A DNA stretch of 22,364 nt from an uncultured Alphaproteobacteria bacterium (lineage in GTDB: Bacteria > Pseudomonadota > Alphaproteobacteria > Caulobacterales > Caulobacteraceae): the NCBI GenBank assembly GCA_903933475.1, contig CAIZKE010000152.1, positions 1 to 22,364 on the forward strand, written 5' to 3'. A program made the translations under genes and the position numbers. The notes under the pieces were generated by a model. The model was given only the letters and a program-made list of their open reading frames with translations. It did no database searches and was not told the origin of the DNA. This document shows, one piece after another, positions 1 through 6,715 of the stretch. Position 1 is the first letter of the stretch. Each line of letters starts with the position of its first letter.

Positions 1-97
1 ACTGTGCGGCGTCGAAGGCGGCTTCGGCGGAAGAGGTCAAAGTTCAGACTTTCAGAAACTGCGGCGTAATTCCGCCGGAACAAGGAGCAATGGGAGC

Positions 98-130
98 AGC
101 TTGCCCGTGGCGGATGGGGCGGGGCAAGCT
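98..130 (-). terminator. Inverted repeat downstream of the AttH-like gene, possible terminator
   Basis: A perfect 9-bp inverted repeat (AGCTTGCCC at 98-106, GGGCAAGCT at 122-130) with a 15-nt loop lies 11 nt beyond the stop of the leftward gene. No clear T-run follows on the minus strand, so an intrinsic terminator is only possible. The remaining bases 1-97 hold no gene that I can support. Confidence 0.35.
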
Positions 131-140
131 CCGAATGCGG

Positions 141-1226
141 TCATCCGAACCCGTAGGGCCTGTAGGGACCCAGGATCAGCTGCTCGAACACGCCCATGCC
201 GCGCACGGGCGCCTCGCCCGGCAGGGTGAGGGTGACGTGAGACAGGGCCTGGATGTGGAGGTTCTCGGGGCGCAGGAAGTCTACGCCCGAAAGCGCGATG
301 TCCTCGCGCTCCACGGCGAGCTCGCCCTTGTAGCCGCCGTGCCGCCACTCGGGATGGCCATAGCCAATGCCCCGCATGAGGAAGGTCAGGAAGGGCTGGA
401 AGGCCACCTTGGCCGCCCCCTGGGCGAGGGGGATGCTGAGGGTGGCGCTGGCGATGTGCCGGGTCCCCGGGATCATCACCACGTCCTCCATGGCGGCCTC
501 GCCGGTGTGCCGCCCGCCCCCGGGGCCCGCCCCATCGGGCGCGATCACCGCACGGGTGTTCCAGGGCGCGCCGTCAGGATCGGCGTTGACGTGGAAGAAG
601 ACGCTGCGGTCCTCGAAGTTCAGCGGGGTCCACTGCCAGAAGAAGCTGGGGATCCGGTTGGGGACGGCGGGCTGGGGATCGGGGGCCCCGATCGGCCGGA
701 TGCCCCAGGAACGGTCCCGCGTGCCGACCGAGCCGGATGCGAGGACCCGGCGCACGCCGTCTACCTCAATCCATCCCGACACCCTGACGTTCACGGTCAG
801 CCGGGTGTAGTCCATGAAGGCCCGGGGCCCGTTCCGGTAGACGAACCGGGGCTCCTCGATCGGGAAGGACCGGCCTTCGAAGGTGAGGTCGGCGGCGATC
901 CCGTGGCTCGCCTCGACAATGACCCGGAGGGTCTTGAGGGGCTCGACCACCTCGATGCGGATCGGCCCCGCCGAGATGTCCATGCGCTCCATGTTCAGGA
1001 GGCGCGAGGCGTGCAGGCAGTGCTCCACCCCGTCGCGGATCACCGAGAAATGGGCATCGGCGACGTTCAGGTGAGGATAGACGCCGAAGGCGACAGCGAA
1101 GAACTCGGTTCCGTCCGGCTGATAGCCGTTGAAGAAGTAACGGTCGTAGAAGTTCCGGTCGGTTCCCGAGAAGGCGATGGGCTCCGGGGTCTGGTGAATT
1201 GGATAGTCGTCGCCCTTGGTCAGCAT
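141..1226 (-). CDS. AttH/CrtC-like (lipocalin-type) protein, function unknown
   Basis: This 361-aa protein starts at an ATG with a good ribosome site (GGAGGG) just upstream. It has no signal peptide and no membrane segment. Residues 170-177 read RDRSWGIR. An R-D-x-S-W-G-x-R motif is typical of the AttH/hydroxyneurosporene-hydratase (CrtC-like) double-lipocalin fold, and the many short beta-like, Trp/Phe-rich stretches (for example around FFWQW near residue 192) fit that fold. Proteins of this kind often sit beside P450 and acyl-CoA genes, but their chemistry is mostly unassigned. It is divergent from the P450 gene across 147 bp, so the two may be co-regulated. I infer a role in binding or isomerising/hydrating a hydrophobic substrate of the same pathway. 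The family assignment rests mainly on one motif and is moderate. Confidence 0.75.
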   Translation of the reverse strand: MLTKGDDYPIHQTPEPIAFSGTDRNFYDRYFFNGYQPDGTEFFAVAFGVYPHLNVADAHFSVIRDGVEHCLHASRLLNMERMDISAGPIRIEVVEPLKTLRVIVEASHGIAADLTFEGRSFPIEEPRFVYRNGPRAFMDYTRLTVNVRVSGWIEVDGVRRVLASGSVGTRDRSWGIRPIGAPDPQPAVPNRIPSFFWQWTPLNFEDRSVFFHVNADPDGAPWNTRAVIAPDGAGPGGGRHTGEAAMEDVVMIPGTRHIASATLSIPLAQGAAKVAFQPFLTFLMRGIGYGHPEWRHGGYKGELAVEREDIALSGVDFLRPENLHIQALSHVTLTLPGEAPVRGMGVFEQLILGPYRPYGFG

Positions 1227-1238
1227 GCGCCCTCCCCC

Positions 1239-1254
1239 GCGGGCCGGGGCCCGC
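1239..1254. promoter_or_regulatory. Palindrome in the divergent promoter region, nearer the AttH-like gene
   Basis: A perfect inverted repeat has 7-bp arms (GCGGGCC/GGCCCGC) and a 2-nt spacer, ending 13 nt upstream of the leftward start codon. It has the same 7-2-7 geometry as the palindrome at 1335-1350, though a different sequence. It could be an operator or a leader hairpin. GC-rich DNA makes chance palindromes fairly common. Confidence 0.3.
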
Positions 1255-1334
1255 CTGCCTGTTCTGTCCGGGCGCCGCTTGCAGACGCCTTCCCGGTCGA
1301 AGTATCAGGTGCGTACGGACAAGGCGACACCTCC

Positions 1335-1350
1335 CGGCGGACCTCCGCCG
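1335..1350. promoter_or_regulatory. Palindrome in the divergent promoter region, nearer the P450 gene
   Basis: A perfect inverted repeat has 7-bp arms (CGGCGGA/TCCGCCG) and a 2-nt spacer, ending 23 nt upstream of the P450 start codon and before its ribosome site (GGAGG at 1364-1368). It is either an operator candidate or a leader hairpin. Confidence 0.3.
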
Positions 1351-1373
1351 ACAGGCCGCCCCTGGAGGAAGAA

Positions 1374-2678
1374 ATGGCCGAAGCCAACGTGCGCATACCC
1401 GACGACCATGCCCGTAACCTGGTGGACCCCGTTGCCTATGCCGACGGTCGGGTCTTCCGGACCTATGACTGGCTGAGGTCAAACCAGCCCCTGGGGCGCG
1501 CGGAGGTTGAGGGTGTAGATCCCTTCTGGGTGGTCACTCGTCACGCGGACATCCTGGAGATCAGCCGGCAGAATGACCTGTTTCTGAATGGGGACAAGTC
1601 GCCGACCCTCGTCAGCCAGGAGGCGGACGCCCGGATCCGCGACATGATGGGGGGCAGCCCGCACCTGCTGCGCACCCTCATTCATATGGATGCGCCGGAC
1701 CATCCCAAGTACCGCGCCCTGACCCAGGCCTGGTTCATGCCGCAGAACCTGCGCAGCCTGGAGACCCGCATCCGCGAAATCGCCCGGGCCTCGGTGGACA
1801 AGATGGCCGCCACGGGCGGACGCTGCGACTTCGTCCGGGAGGTGGCCCTGCACTTCCCGCTGCACGTGGTGATGGAGATCCTCGGCGTTCCGGAAGCAGA
1901 CGAGCCTCGGATGCTGACCCTTACCCAGGAGCTGTTCGGTGCCACCGACCCCGAACTCGGCCGGGCCGCCAGCAGCGACTCCGACTCGATCCCCACCGAC
2001 ACCACCGGCGAAGGCCGCCGGATGGACCTCGGGGTGATCACCGACTTTTTCAACTACTTCAACGCCCTGTCCGCCGACCGCCGGGCCTCGCCCCGCAACG
2101 ACCTGGCCAGCGTGATCGCCAACGCCCAGATCGACGGCCGGCCCATCTCCGAGCTTGAGGCGATGAGCTACTACATCATCGTTGCGACGGCCGGCCACGA
2201 TACCACCTCTTCCTCGACCGCGGGGGCCTTCTGGGCCCTGGCGGAGCGGCCCGATGAGCTGGCCAAGCTCAAGGCAGACCCCTCCCTGATCCCCGGCCTG
2301 GTGGACGAGTCCATTCGCTGGACTACGCCGGTGAAGACCTTCATGCGCACCGTGGCAGCCGACACCGAGATCGGTGGACGGGCCATGTCCAAGGGCGACT
2401 GGCTGATGCTCTGCTACGCCTCCGGGAACCGCGACGCAGCGGTCTTCGACAACCCCCACGAGTTCAGGGTTGACCGCTCGCCCAACAAGCACCTGGCCTT
2501 TGGTTACGGTGCCCACCTCTGCCTCGGCCAGCACCTGGCCAAGATGGAGATGAGGATCCTCTGGGAGGAGCTGATCCCGCGCCTGAAGTCCCTTGAACTC
2601 GACGGCGAGCCGGCCATGAGCCAGGCCGTCTTCGTCAACGGCCCCAAGACCCTGCCGGTCCGATTCGAGATGGCCTGA
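1374..2678 (+). CDS. Cytochrome P450, CYP108 (P450terp)-like
   Basis: This 434-aa soluble class I bacterial P450 would insert oxygen into an unactivated C-H bond using electrons from a ferredoxin and its reductase, neither of which is encoded nearby. The I-helix oxygen-activation motif AGHDTT is at 273-278, the K-helix ExxR is E312-R315, and the heme loop FGYGAHLCLGQH has its thiolate ligand at C383. The C-terminal region, including the stretch from VDESIRWTTPVKTFMRT to the heme loop, resembles P450terp (CYP108, alpha-terpineol hydroxylase) from memory. Its substrate is therefore inferred to be a terpenoid or alkyl/aryl hydrocarbon. The reading frame is open far upstream, but the true start is the ATG 5 nt after GGAGG. 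The stop codon is 4 nt before the next gene, so it is probably co-translated with the kinase gene. Confidence 0.96.
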   Translation: MAEANVRIPDDHARNLVDPVAYADGRVFRTYDWLRSNQPLGRAEVEGVDPFWVVTRHADILEISRQNDLFLNGDKSPTLVSQEADARIRDMMGGSPHLLRTLIHMDAPDHPKYRALTQAWFMPQNLRSLETRIREIARASVDKMAATGGRCDFVREVALHFPLHVVMEILGVPEADEPRMLTLTQELFGATDPELGRAASSDSDSIPTDTTGEGRRMDLGVITDFFNYFNALSADRRASPRNDLASVIANAQIDGRPISELEAMSYYIIVATAGHDTTSSSTAGAFWALAERPDELAKLKADPSLIPGLVDESIRWTTPVKTFMRTVAADTEIGGRAMSKGDWLMLCYASGNRDAAVFDNPHEFRVDRSPNKHLAFGYGAHLCLGQHLAKMEMRILWEELIPRLKSLELDGEPAMSQAVFVNGPKTLPVRFEMA

Positions 2679-2682
2679 GGCG

Positions 2683-3711
2683 GTGGGCTCTGCGGACCTC
2701 GCGCCCCGCCTGGCGGCCTATGCGGCTCGCCGCATGCCGACAGCCAGTGACGTCGAGGTCCGCGACCTGTCCCGGATCTCCGGCGGCGCCTCGCGGCAGA
2801 CCTACAGGTTCCGGTTAACCTGGTCCGAGGACGGCGCACCCCGGGAGCGCCGGATGATCCTGCGCCGGGATCCTCCGGTCAGCCTCATCGACACCGAGCG
2901 CCGGGTCGAGTTCGAGGCCTACCGCGCCTTCTTCGGCTCGAAGGTCCCGGTGCCCGAGATGATCTGGCTGGAGGAGGGGACGGAAGCCCTGGATCTGCCC
3001 TTCTCCGTGGCGGCGGAGATCACCGGGTACGAGGCGGCACCCGCCCTGCTCTGGACCGAGCCCTATCTCGCCGCTCACGAGACCCTTGCCCGGAACAAAT
3101 GGACCATCCTGGGCGAGATCGCCCGGGCGGATCCCTTCGCCCTGGGCCTTGACCAGGTCATGCCGCCCCCCGAGCCCGAGGGCTGCTGGGTCCGCGAGCT
3201 GGGCATGTGGGAGACGGTGCTGGACGCGGACGAAGCCGAGCCCCTGCCCATCGCCCGTGCCGCCATCCGCTGGCTGAGGGCAAATCCACCGCCGCCCGCC
3301 CAGAAGATCGGCGTCGTGCACGGCGACTTCCGGACCGGCAACTTCCTCTATGACCGCCAGGGCGACATCCATGGCGTCCTGGACTGGGAGATGGCCCACC
3401 TTGGCGACCCTCTCGAGGACCTCGGCTGGAGCCTCAATCCTGTCTGGAACTTCAAGCGCGACCTCGCCGGCGGCCTCGTCCCCGACGGCGTTGCCATCGC
3501 CTATTGGGAGGCGGCCAGCGGCCTCCGGGCCGATCCCGCCGCTGTCCACTGGTGGACCCTCTTCAACTGTGTGAAGGGCCAGGCGATCTGGATCTCCTCG
3601 GCCCGGGCCTGGATCGATGGCGGCAACCGCGAACCGATCATGGTCCTGCCCGCCTGGGGCCTGCAGAACCCCCAGGACCGCGCCATCCTCAAGGTCATGG
3701 ATCACTTGTGA
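2683..3711 (+). CDS. APH-fold phosphotransferase (ACAD10/11-type kinase family)
   Basis: This 342-aa protein has the aminoglycoside phosphotransferase/choline kinase fold. The catalytic loop HGDFRTGN is at 213-220 (D215 is the probable base) and the metal-binding aspartate is D234 in LDWEMAHLGDP. It belongs by sequence style to the phosphotransferases fused to or clustered with acyl-CoA dehydrogenases rather than to antibiotic-resistance kinases. In mammals the related domains of ACAD10/11 phosphorylate 4-hydroxyacyl-CoAs. The GTG start lies 4 nt after the P450 stop, and the end overlaps the next gene by GTGA, so translation is probably coupled on both sides. I infer that it phosphorylates a hydroxylated intermediate, perhaps the P450 product after CoA activation. 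The substrate is not visible from sequence. Confidence 0.92.
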   Translation: MGSADLAPRLAAYAARRMPTASDVEVRDLSRISGGASRQTYRFRLTWSEDGAPRERRMILRRDPPVSLIDTERRVEFEAYRAFFGSKVPVPEMIWLEEGTEALDLPFSVAAEITGYEAAPALLWTEPYLAAHETLARNKWTILGEIARADPFALGLDQVMPPPEPEGCWVRELGMWETVLDADEAEPLPIARAAIRWLRANPPPPAQKIGVVHGDFRTGNFLYDRQGDIHGVLDWEMAHLGDPLEDLGWSLNPVWNFKRDLAGGLVPDGVAIAYWEAASGLRADPAAVHWWTLFNCVKGQAIWISSARAWIDGGNREPIMVLPAWGLQNPQDRAILKVMDHL

Positions 3712-4136
3712 AGCCCGACATTCCCGCCGTCCTCGCCGAACTCGCTGGCCTCGTCGCCCGGAACGCCGCCCCGGGCCTGGACCCCGCCGAGCGCGCCGGT
3801 GCCCTCAGCCTCTCGGCGGCCCTGCTGGGCATGGCGGCCGAGGCCTGGGATGGCGCCGCCCAGCGCCTGGTGGAGGAGAACCGTGCCTTGCGCGCCCTCT
3901 TGGCCGACGCCGGAGACCGTACGGGCCCGGATGCCGGCCTCGCCGGGGCCAAGGACGAAGACCTGAAGATCTCGGTCCTCTCCGCTACGAACGCCCGGCT
4001 CCGGGCGGGGCTCATCGCCCTGCATGCGGTCGTCGAGGGCGAGGACTCCCCGGAGGCCCGGGCCCTGGAGTCCCGGATCTGGCAGGAGCTGCGCCTCTCA
4101 ACCGAGCGGCGCCGGATGTCCTCCGCCCTGGCCTAG
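3708..4136 (+). CDS. Unknown 142-aa alpha-helical protein coupled to the kinase gene
   Basis: The start is a GTG that overlaps the stop of the kinase gene (GTGA, 4 nt), which points to translational coupling. The product is Ala/Leu/Glu-rich and almost entirely predicted helix by eye. Residues about 20-65 form a heptad-like stretch ending in QRLVEENRALRALLADAG, which could be a short coiled coil. An acidic linker follows, then a second helical block (residues about 85-142) with an Arg-rich end. There is no signal peptide, no membrane segment and no cysteine cluster. I do not recognise the family. Coupling suggests a partner or stabilising subunit of the kinase. An upstream extension in the same frame is only a shadow of the kinase gene. 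Confidence 0.8.
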   Translation: MKPDIPAVLAELAGLVARNAAPGLDPAERAGALSLSAALLGMAAEAWDGAAQRLVEENRALRALLADAGDRTGPDAGLAGAKDEDLKISVLSATNARLRAGLIALHAVVEGEDSPEARALESRIWQELRLSTERRRMSSALA

Positions 4137-4209
4137 GCCTTGCCTGGCCGCGCGCTATCGACAACCCGACTGGGCTGGGCTTTCTTGTGCGTCCCGCCAT
4201 TTTGCGGGG

Positions 4210-4227
4210 GCCCGCCCTGCGGCGGGC
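4210..4227 (+). terminator. GC-rich hairpin in the 148-nt gap before the DUF35 gene
   Basis: A perfect 7-bp stem (GCCCGCC/GGCGGGC) has a 4-nt loop, between the 142-aa gene and the DUF35 gene. No T-run follows, so it may attenuate rather than end transcription, or have no role. Confidence 0.3.
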
Positions 4228-4284
4228 GCTTCACGCCAATACCGGCCGCCCATACTGGCCCAAGATCGAGGGGACGATTTCCGA

Positions 4285-4689
4285 ATGGCCCGCATCCTGC
4301 CCGAACCTACACCGGAGACCCAGCATTTCTGGGACGGGTGCCGCGATGGCGAACTCCGCCTGCAGCGCTGCACCGAATGCAAGAACACCTATTTCCCGCC
4401 CAGGGCCTTCTGCCCATCCTGCGCCTCCCGCAAGGTCGAGGTCTATGCGGCCAGCGGCCGGGGAGTCCTCTGGTCCTACGTGATCAACCACCGGCCTCGC
4501 CCGGACATGGGGACCGAGCCCTACGCCATCGCCGTGGTGAAGCTCGATGAAGGCCCGACCCTGATGACCAACATCGTGGGCTGCCCCCAGACTCCCGAGG
4601 CCCTGGTCCTCGACATGCCCGTCAAGGTCAGGTTCGAGAAGCAGACCGATGACATTTCCCTGCCGCTCTTCGAGCCGGCGCAGTCCTGA
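4285..4689 (+). CDS. DUF35 zinc-ribbon/OB-fold acyl-CoA-associated protein
   Basis: This 134-aa protein has the layout of the DUF35 (ChsH2/YlxF-OB type) family. A helical N-terminus carries TPETQHFWDGCRDGEL, followed by a rubredoxin-like zinc ribbon with C29, C32, C43 and C46, then an OB-fold segment. Such proteins bind zinc and often the CoA moiety, and they act as obligate partners of thiolase-like or MaoC-like enzymes; ChsH2 with aldolase Ltp2 in steroid side-chain breakdown is an example. The start is the ATG after a GAGGGGA ribosome site, and longer in-frame versions upstream are rejected. The thiolase-like gene begins only 14 nt after the stop, so the two are very probably one functional unit. 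Confidence 0.93.
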   Translation: MARILPEPTPETQHFWDGCRDGELRLQRCTECKNTYFPPRAFCPSCASRKVEVYAASGRGVLWSYVINHRPRPDMGTEPYAIAVVKLDEGPTLMTNIVGCPQTPEALVLDMPVKVRFEKQTDDISLPLFEPAQS

Positions 4690-4703
4690 GGCGGAACCCG
4701 ACC

Positions 4704-5843
4704 ATGATGCAGAATTCTGTTGCGGTCGTCGGCGCTGCCGAGACCACCAAGATGGGCAAGATCCCGGACGTCTCCGTGATCGGCCTCCACGCGGACGCCG
4801 CCCTCAACGCAATGGCGGACGCCGGCCTCAAGCCCTCCGACATTGATGGCGTCGCCACAGCGGGGATCTCCCCGGTCGAACTGGCCCACTACCTGGGCAT
4901 CAAGCCGACCTATGCGGATGGCACCAGTGTGGGGGGTTGCTCCTTCATGCTGCACGTCCGGCACGCGGCGGCGGCCATCAACGCCGGGCTGGCGAAGACC
5001 ATCCTGATCACCCACGGGGAGTCCGGCCGCAGCCGGGTGGGTGCTGGCGGCTTCGGCCGCTCGCCGTCCAGCCTCATGGGGCAGTTCGAGATGCCCTACG
5101 GCGTCACCAGCCCACCCACCATGTTTACCATCCCGGTCCTGCGCTACATGAAGACCTACGGGGTGACCGAGGCGGACCTGGCCAATGTGGCCGTGGTCCA
5201 GCGGGAGTGGGCGGCCCTCAACCCCCGGGCCAGCTTCAAGGACCCGATCACTGTCGACGACGTCCTGAACTCGCCGATGATCGCCTGGCCCTTCCGGATG
5301 CTGATGTGCTGCCTTGTCACCGACGGTGGTGGCGCCCTCATCCTGACCAGCGCGGACCGGGCGAAGGACTTCCCGCAGAAGCCCGTCTACATCCTGGGCA
5401 CAGGGGAAAGCGTCGAGACGCCCCTGATCTCGCAGATGTACGACTTCACCTCGTCCACCGCCTTCAAGATCTCCGGCAAGAAGGCCTTTGACGAAGCTGG
5501 CATCACCCATGCCGATGTCGACCACCTGATGATCTACGACGCCTTTGCCCACCTGCCCCTGTATGGGCTCGAGGACCTCGGCTTCTGCAAGCCGGGCGAG
5601 GCTAAGGACTTCATCCGCGAGCGCAACACCGCCATCGGCGGCAAGCTGCCGCTCAATACGAACGGCGGCGGCCTATCGTACATGCACTCAGGCATGTACG
5701 GCATGTACGCCCTGCAGGAGAGCGTCCGTCAGATGCGCGGAACCGCGGCGGCCCAGGTCCGGGATGCGAAGATCAGCATCGCCCATGGGGTCGGTGGCAT
5801 GTTCGCAGCCTCGGGGACCATCATCTTCACCAACGAAAAATAG
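4704..5843 (+). CDS. Thiolase-like enzyme (SCP-x/Ltp type), partner of DUF35
   Basis: This 379-aa thiolase-superfamily protein is of the lipid-transfer/SCP-x type. Visible landmarks are YDAFAHLPL at 278-286, LEDLGFCKPGEA at 289-300, the NTNGGGLSYMHSGM loop with H328, and a C-terminal HGVGGMFAASG (361-371). The usual nucleophile region reads VGGCSFML with C79, which is not the standard SACASG-type context. This makes a retro-aldolase (as in Ltp2) or other C-C lyase role as likely as classical beta-ketoacyl-CoA thiolysis. It directly follows the DUF35 gene (14 nt), its expected partner. It is cytoplasmic. Acyl-CoA cleavage is inferred from family; the substrate is unknown. The gene ends at a TAG just before the stem-loop at 5858-5907. 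Confidence 0.92.
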   Translation: MMQNSVAVVGAAETTKMGKIPDVSVIGLHADAALNAMADAGLKPSDIDGVATAGISPVELAHYLGIKPTYADGTSVGGCSFMLHVRHAAAAINAGLAKTILITHGESGRSRVGAGGFGRSPSSLMGQFEMPYGVTSPPTMFTIPVLRYMKTYGVTEADLANVAVVQREWAALNPRASFKDPITVDDVLNSPMIAWPFRMLMCCLVTDGGGALILTSADRAKDFPQKPVYILGTGESVETPLISQMYDFTSSTAFKISGKKAFDEAGITHADVDHLMIYDAFAHLPLYGLEDLGFCKPGEAKDFIRERNTAIGGKLPLNTNGGGLSYMHSGMYGMYALQESVRQMRGTAAAQVRDAKISIAHGVGGMFAASGTIIFTNEK

Positions 5844-5857
5844 AGTATTCCCATAGA

Positions 5858-5907
5858 CTTACCGCACTTACGCTGCAGTTTTCAGGTGCAGCATAAGTGC
5901 GGCTAAG
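5858..5907 (+). terminator. Long stem-loop after the thiolase-like gene
   Basis: The arms at 5858-5877 and 5887-5907 pair over about 20 bp, with one mismatch (C5871/A5893) and one bulged base (C5903), around a 9-nt loop. It starts 14 nt after the TAG. It is the strongest hairpin in the window and probably ends the catabolic operon, although only a short T-stretch lies in the loop and none follows. A stand-alone palindromic repeat is the alternative. The rest of the 281-nt gap (to 6124) has no ORF I can support. A weak promoter-like AT-rich patch lies around 6030-6058. Confidence 0.55.
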
Positions 5908-6124
5908 GCTGGCAGTCGGCGCGGTATCCCCGGCGGTCGCGTGTCCAGGCTCGAGGGGATAAGCGTCGGCGGGCTCGGGCGGCTGGCCAGCGATCTGCGT
6001 ACCGCTATTTCCGCTCGCGCCCGACCTATGAAGAACTTGTTAATCTGCGCTTGCTAGCTCCTTGGGACGGGCGTACCGGCCTTGGGGATCGTGAGTGTGA
6101 TCCTGGGGCGGCTTCGGAGCGGTT

Positions 6125-6658
6125 ATGGGATTTTCGTCTGACCCGCGCGCACGCTTCAACCTCGAGCAGGTGTCGATCCTGCTGCTCGAGGAAACGCCGC
6201 TCGGCATGTCGATCCTCGTCCAGATCCTGAACGGTTTCGGGGGGCGAAAGCTTCACCGGTGCGACAGCGTCGCCAAGGCCGAGAGTATCGCCCGGGAGAC
6301 CGAACTCGACCTCCTGATCGTCGATGCCATGGCGTCCGGCGGCGGTTACGATTTCGTCCATTGGCTCAGGAATTCGGGGATCCGGCCGAACTGCTATGCG
6401 CCCGTCCTGCTGACAGCGGCCCACACGCCCGCAGCGGCGGTGACGAATGCGAGGGACTGCGGCGCGCACATTGTCATGGCCAAGCCTCTGACGCCAAAGG
6501 CCATGCTTGACCGCATTATCTGGGTCGCGCGGACAGGCCGCCGGTTCGTAGAGAGCGATAAGTTCGTGGGTCCTGACCGCCGGTTCAAGGAGGGTGGGGT
6601 TCCGGAGAAGGTAGGTGCCGGGCGGCGTAGAGAGGATGCCGTCCAGGGGAAGGGTTAG
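6125..6658 (+). CDS. Single-domain response regulator with Arg-rich C-terminal tail
   Basis: This 177-aa protein has a CheY-like receiver at about residues 15-135. The phospho-acceptor is D67 (LLIVDAMA), the acidic pair is E22-E23, the switch threonine is T97 (VLLTAAH), and the conserved lysine is K120 in MAKPL. There is no DNA-binding output domain. The tail after residue 135 is basic, with RTGRRF, GPDRRF and GAGRRRE clusters, a form common in alphaproteobacterial stand-alone receivers. Some CheY-like proteins of Caulobacter (Cle type) bind c-di-GMP through an Arg-rich region, so a similar role is possible but unproven. No histidine kinase gene is adjacent. The start ATG follows a weak GGAG. 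Confidence 0.92.
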   Translation: MGFSSDPRARFNLEQVSILLLEETPLGMSILVQILNGFGGRKLHRCDSVAKAESIARETELDLLIVDAMASGGGYDFVHWLRNSGIRPNCYAPVLLTAAHTPAAAVTNARDCGAHIVMAKPLTPKAMLDRIIWVARTGRRFVESDKFVGPDRRFKEGGVPEKVGAGRRREDAVQGKG

Positions 6659-6715
6659 GGGTTTGTCCGGCGATTTTTGCGGCGGCTCCAGTAGCGTAAG
6701 ATAAGGTCCTGTAAG

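Noticed and set aside
90..1373. In-frame open extension upstream of the P450 start
   Set aside because: The frame is open only because of GC bias. It overlaps the opposite-strand AttH-like gene, has no P450 features and lacks a ribosome site, while the ATG at 1374 follows GGAGG.
1479..2534. Long antisense ORF over the P450 gene (351 aa)
   Set aside because: It is a mirror of the real gene, with low-complexity Gly/Val/Arg composition and no domain signature. The same holds for other long antisense frames, for example over the KOR genes and the kinase.
2683..3711. Calling the phosphotransferase an antibiotic-resistance gene
   Set aside because: The APH motifs are shared with metabolic kinases, and its coupling to a P450 and a CoA-type gene set fits catabolism better.
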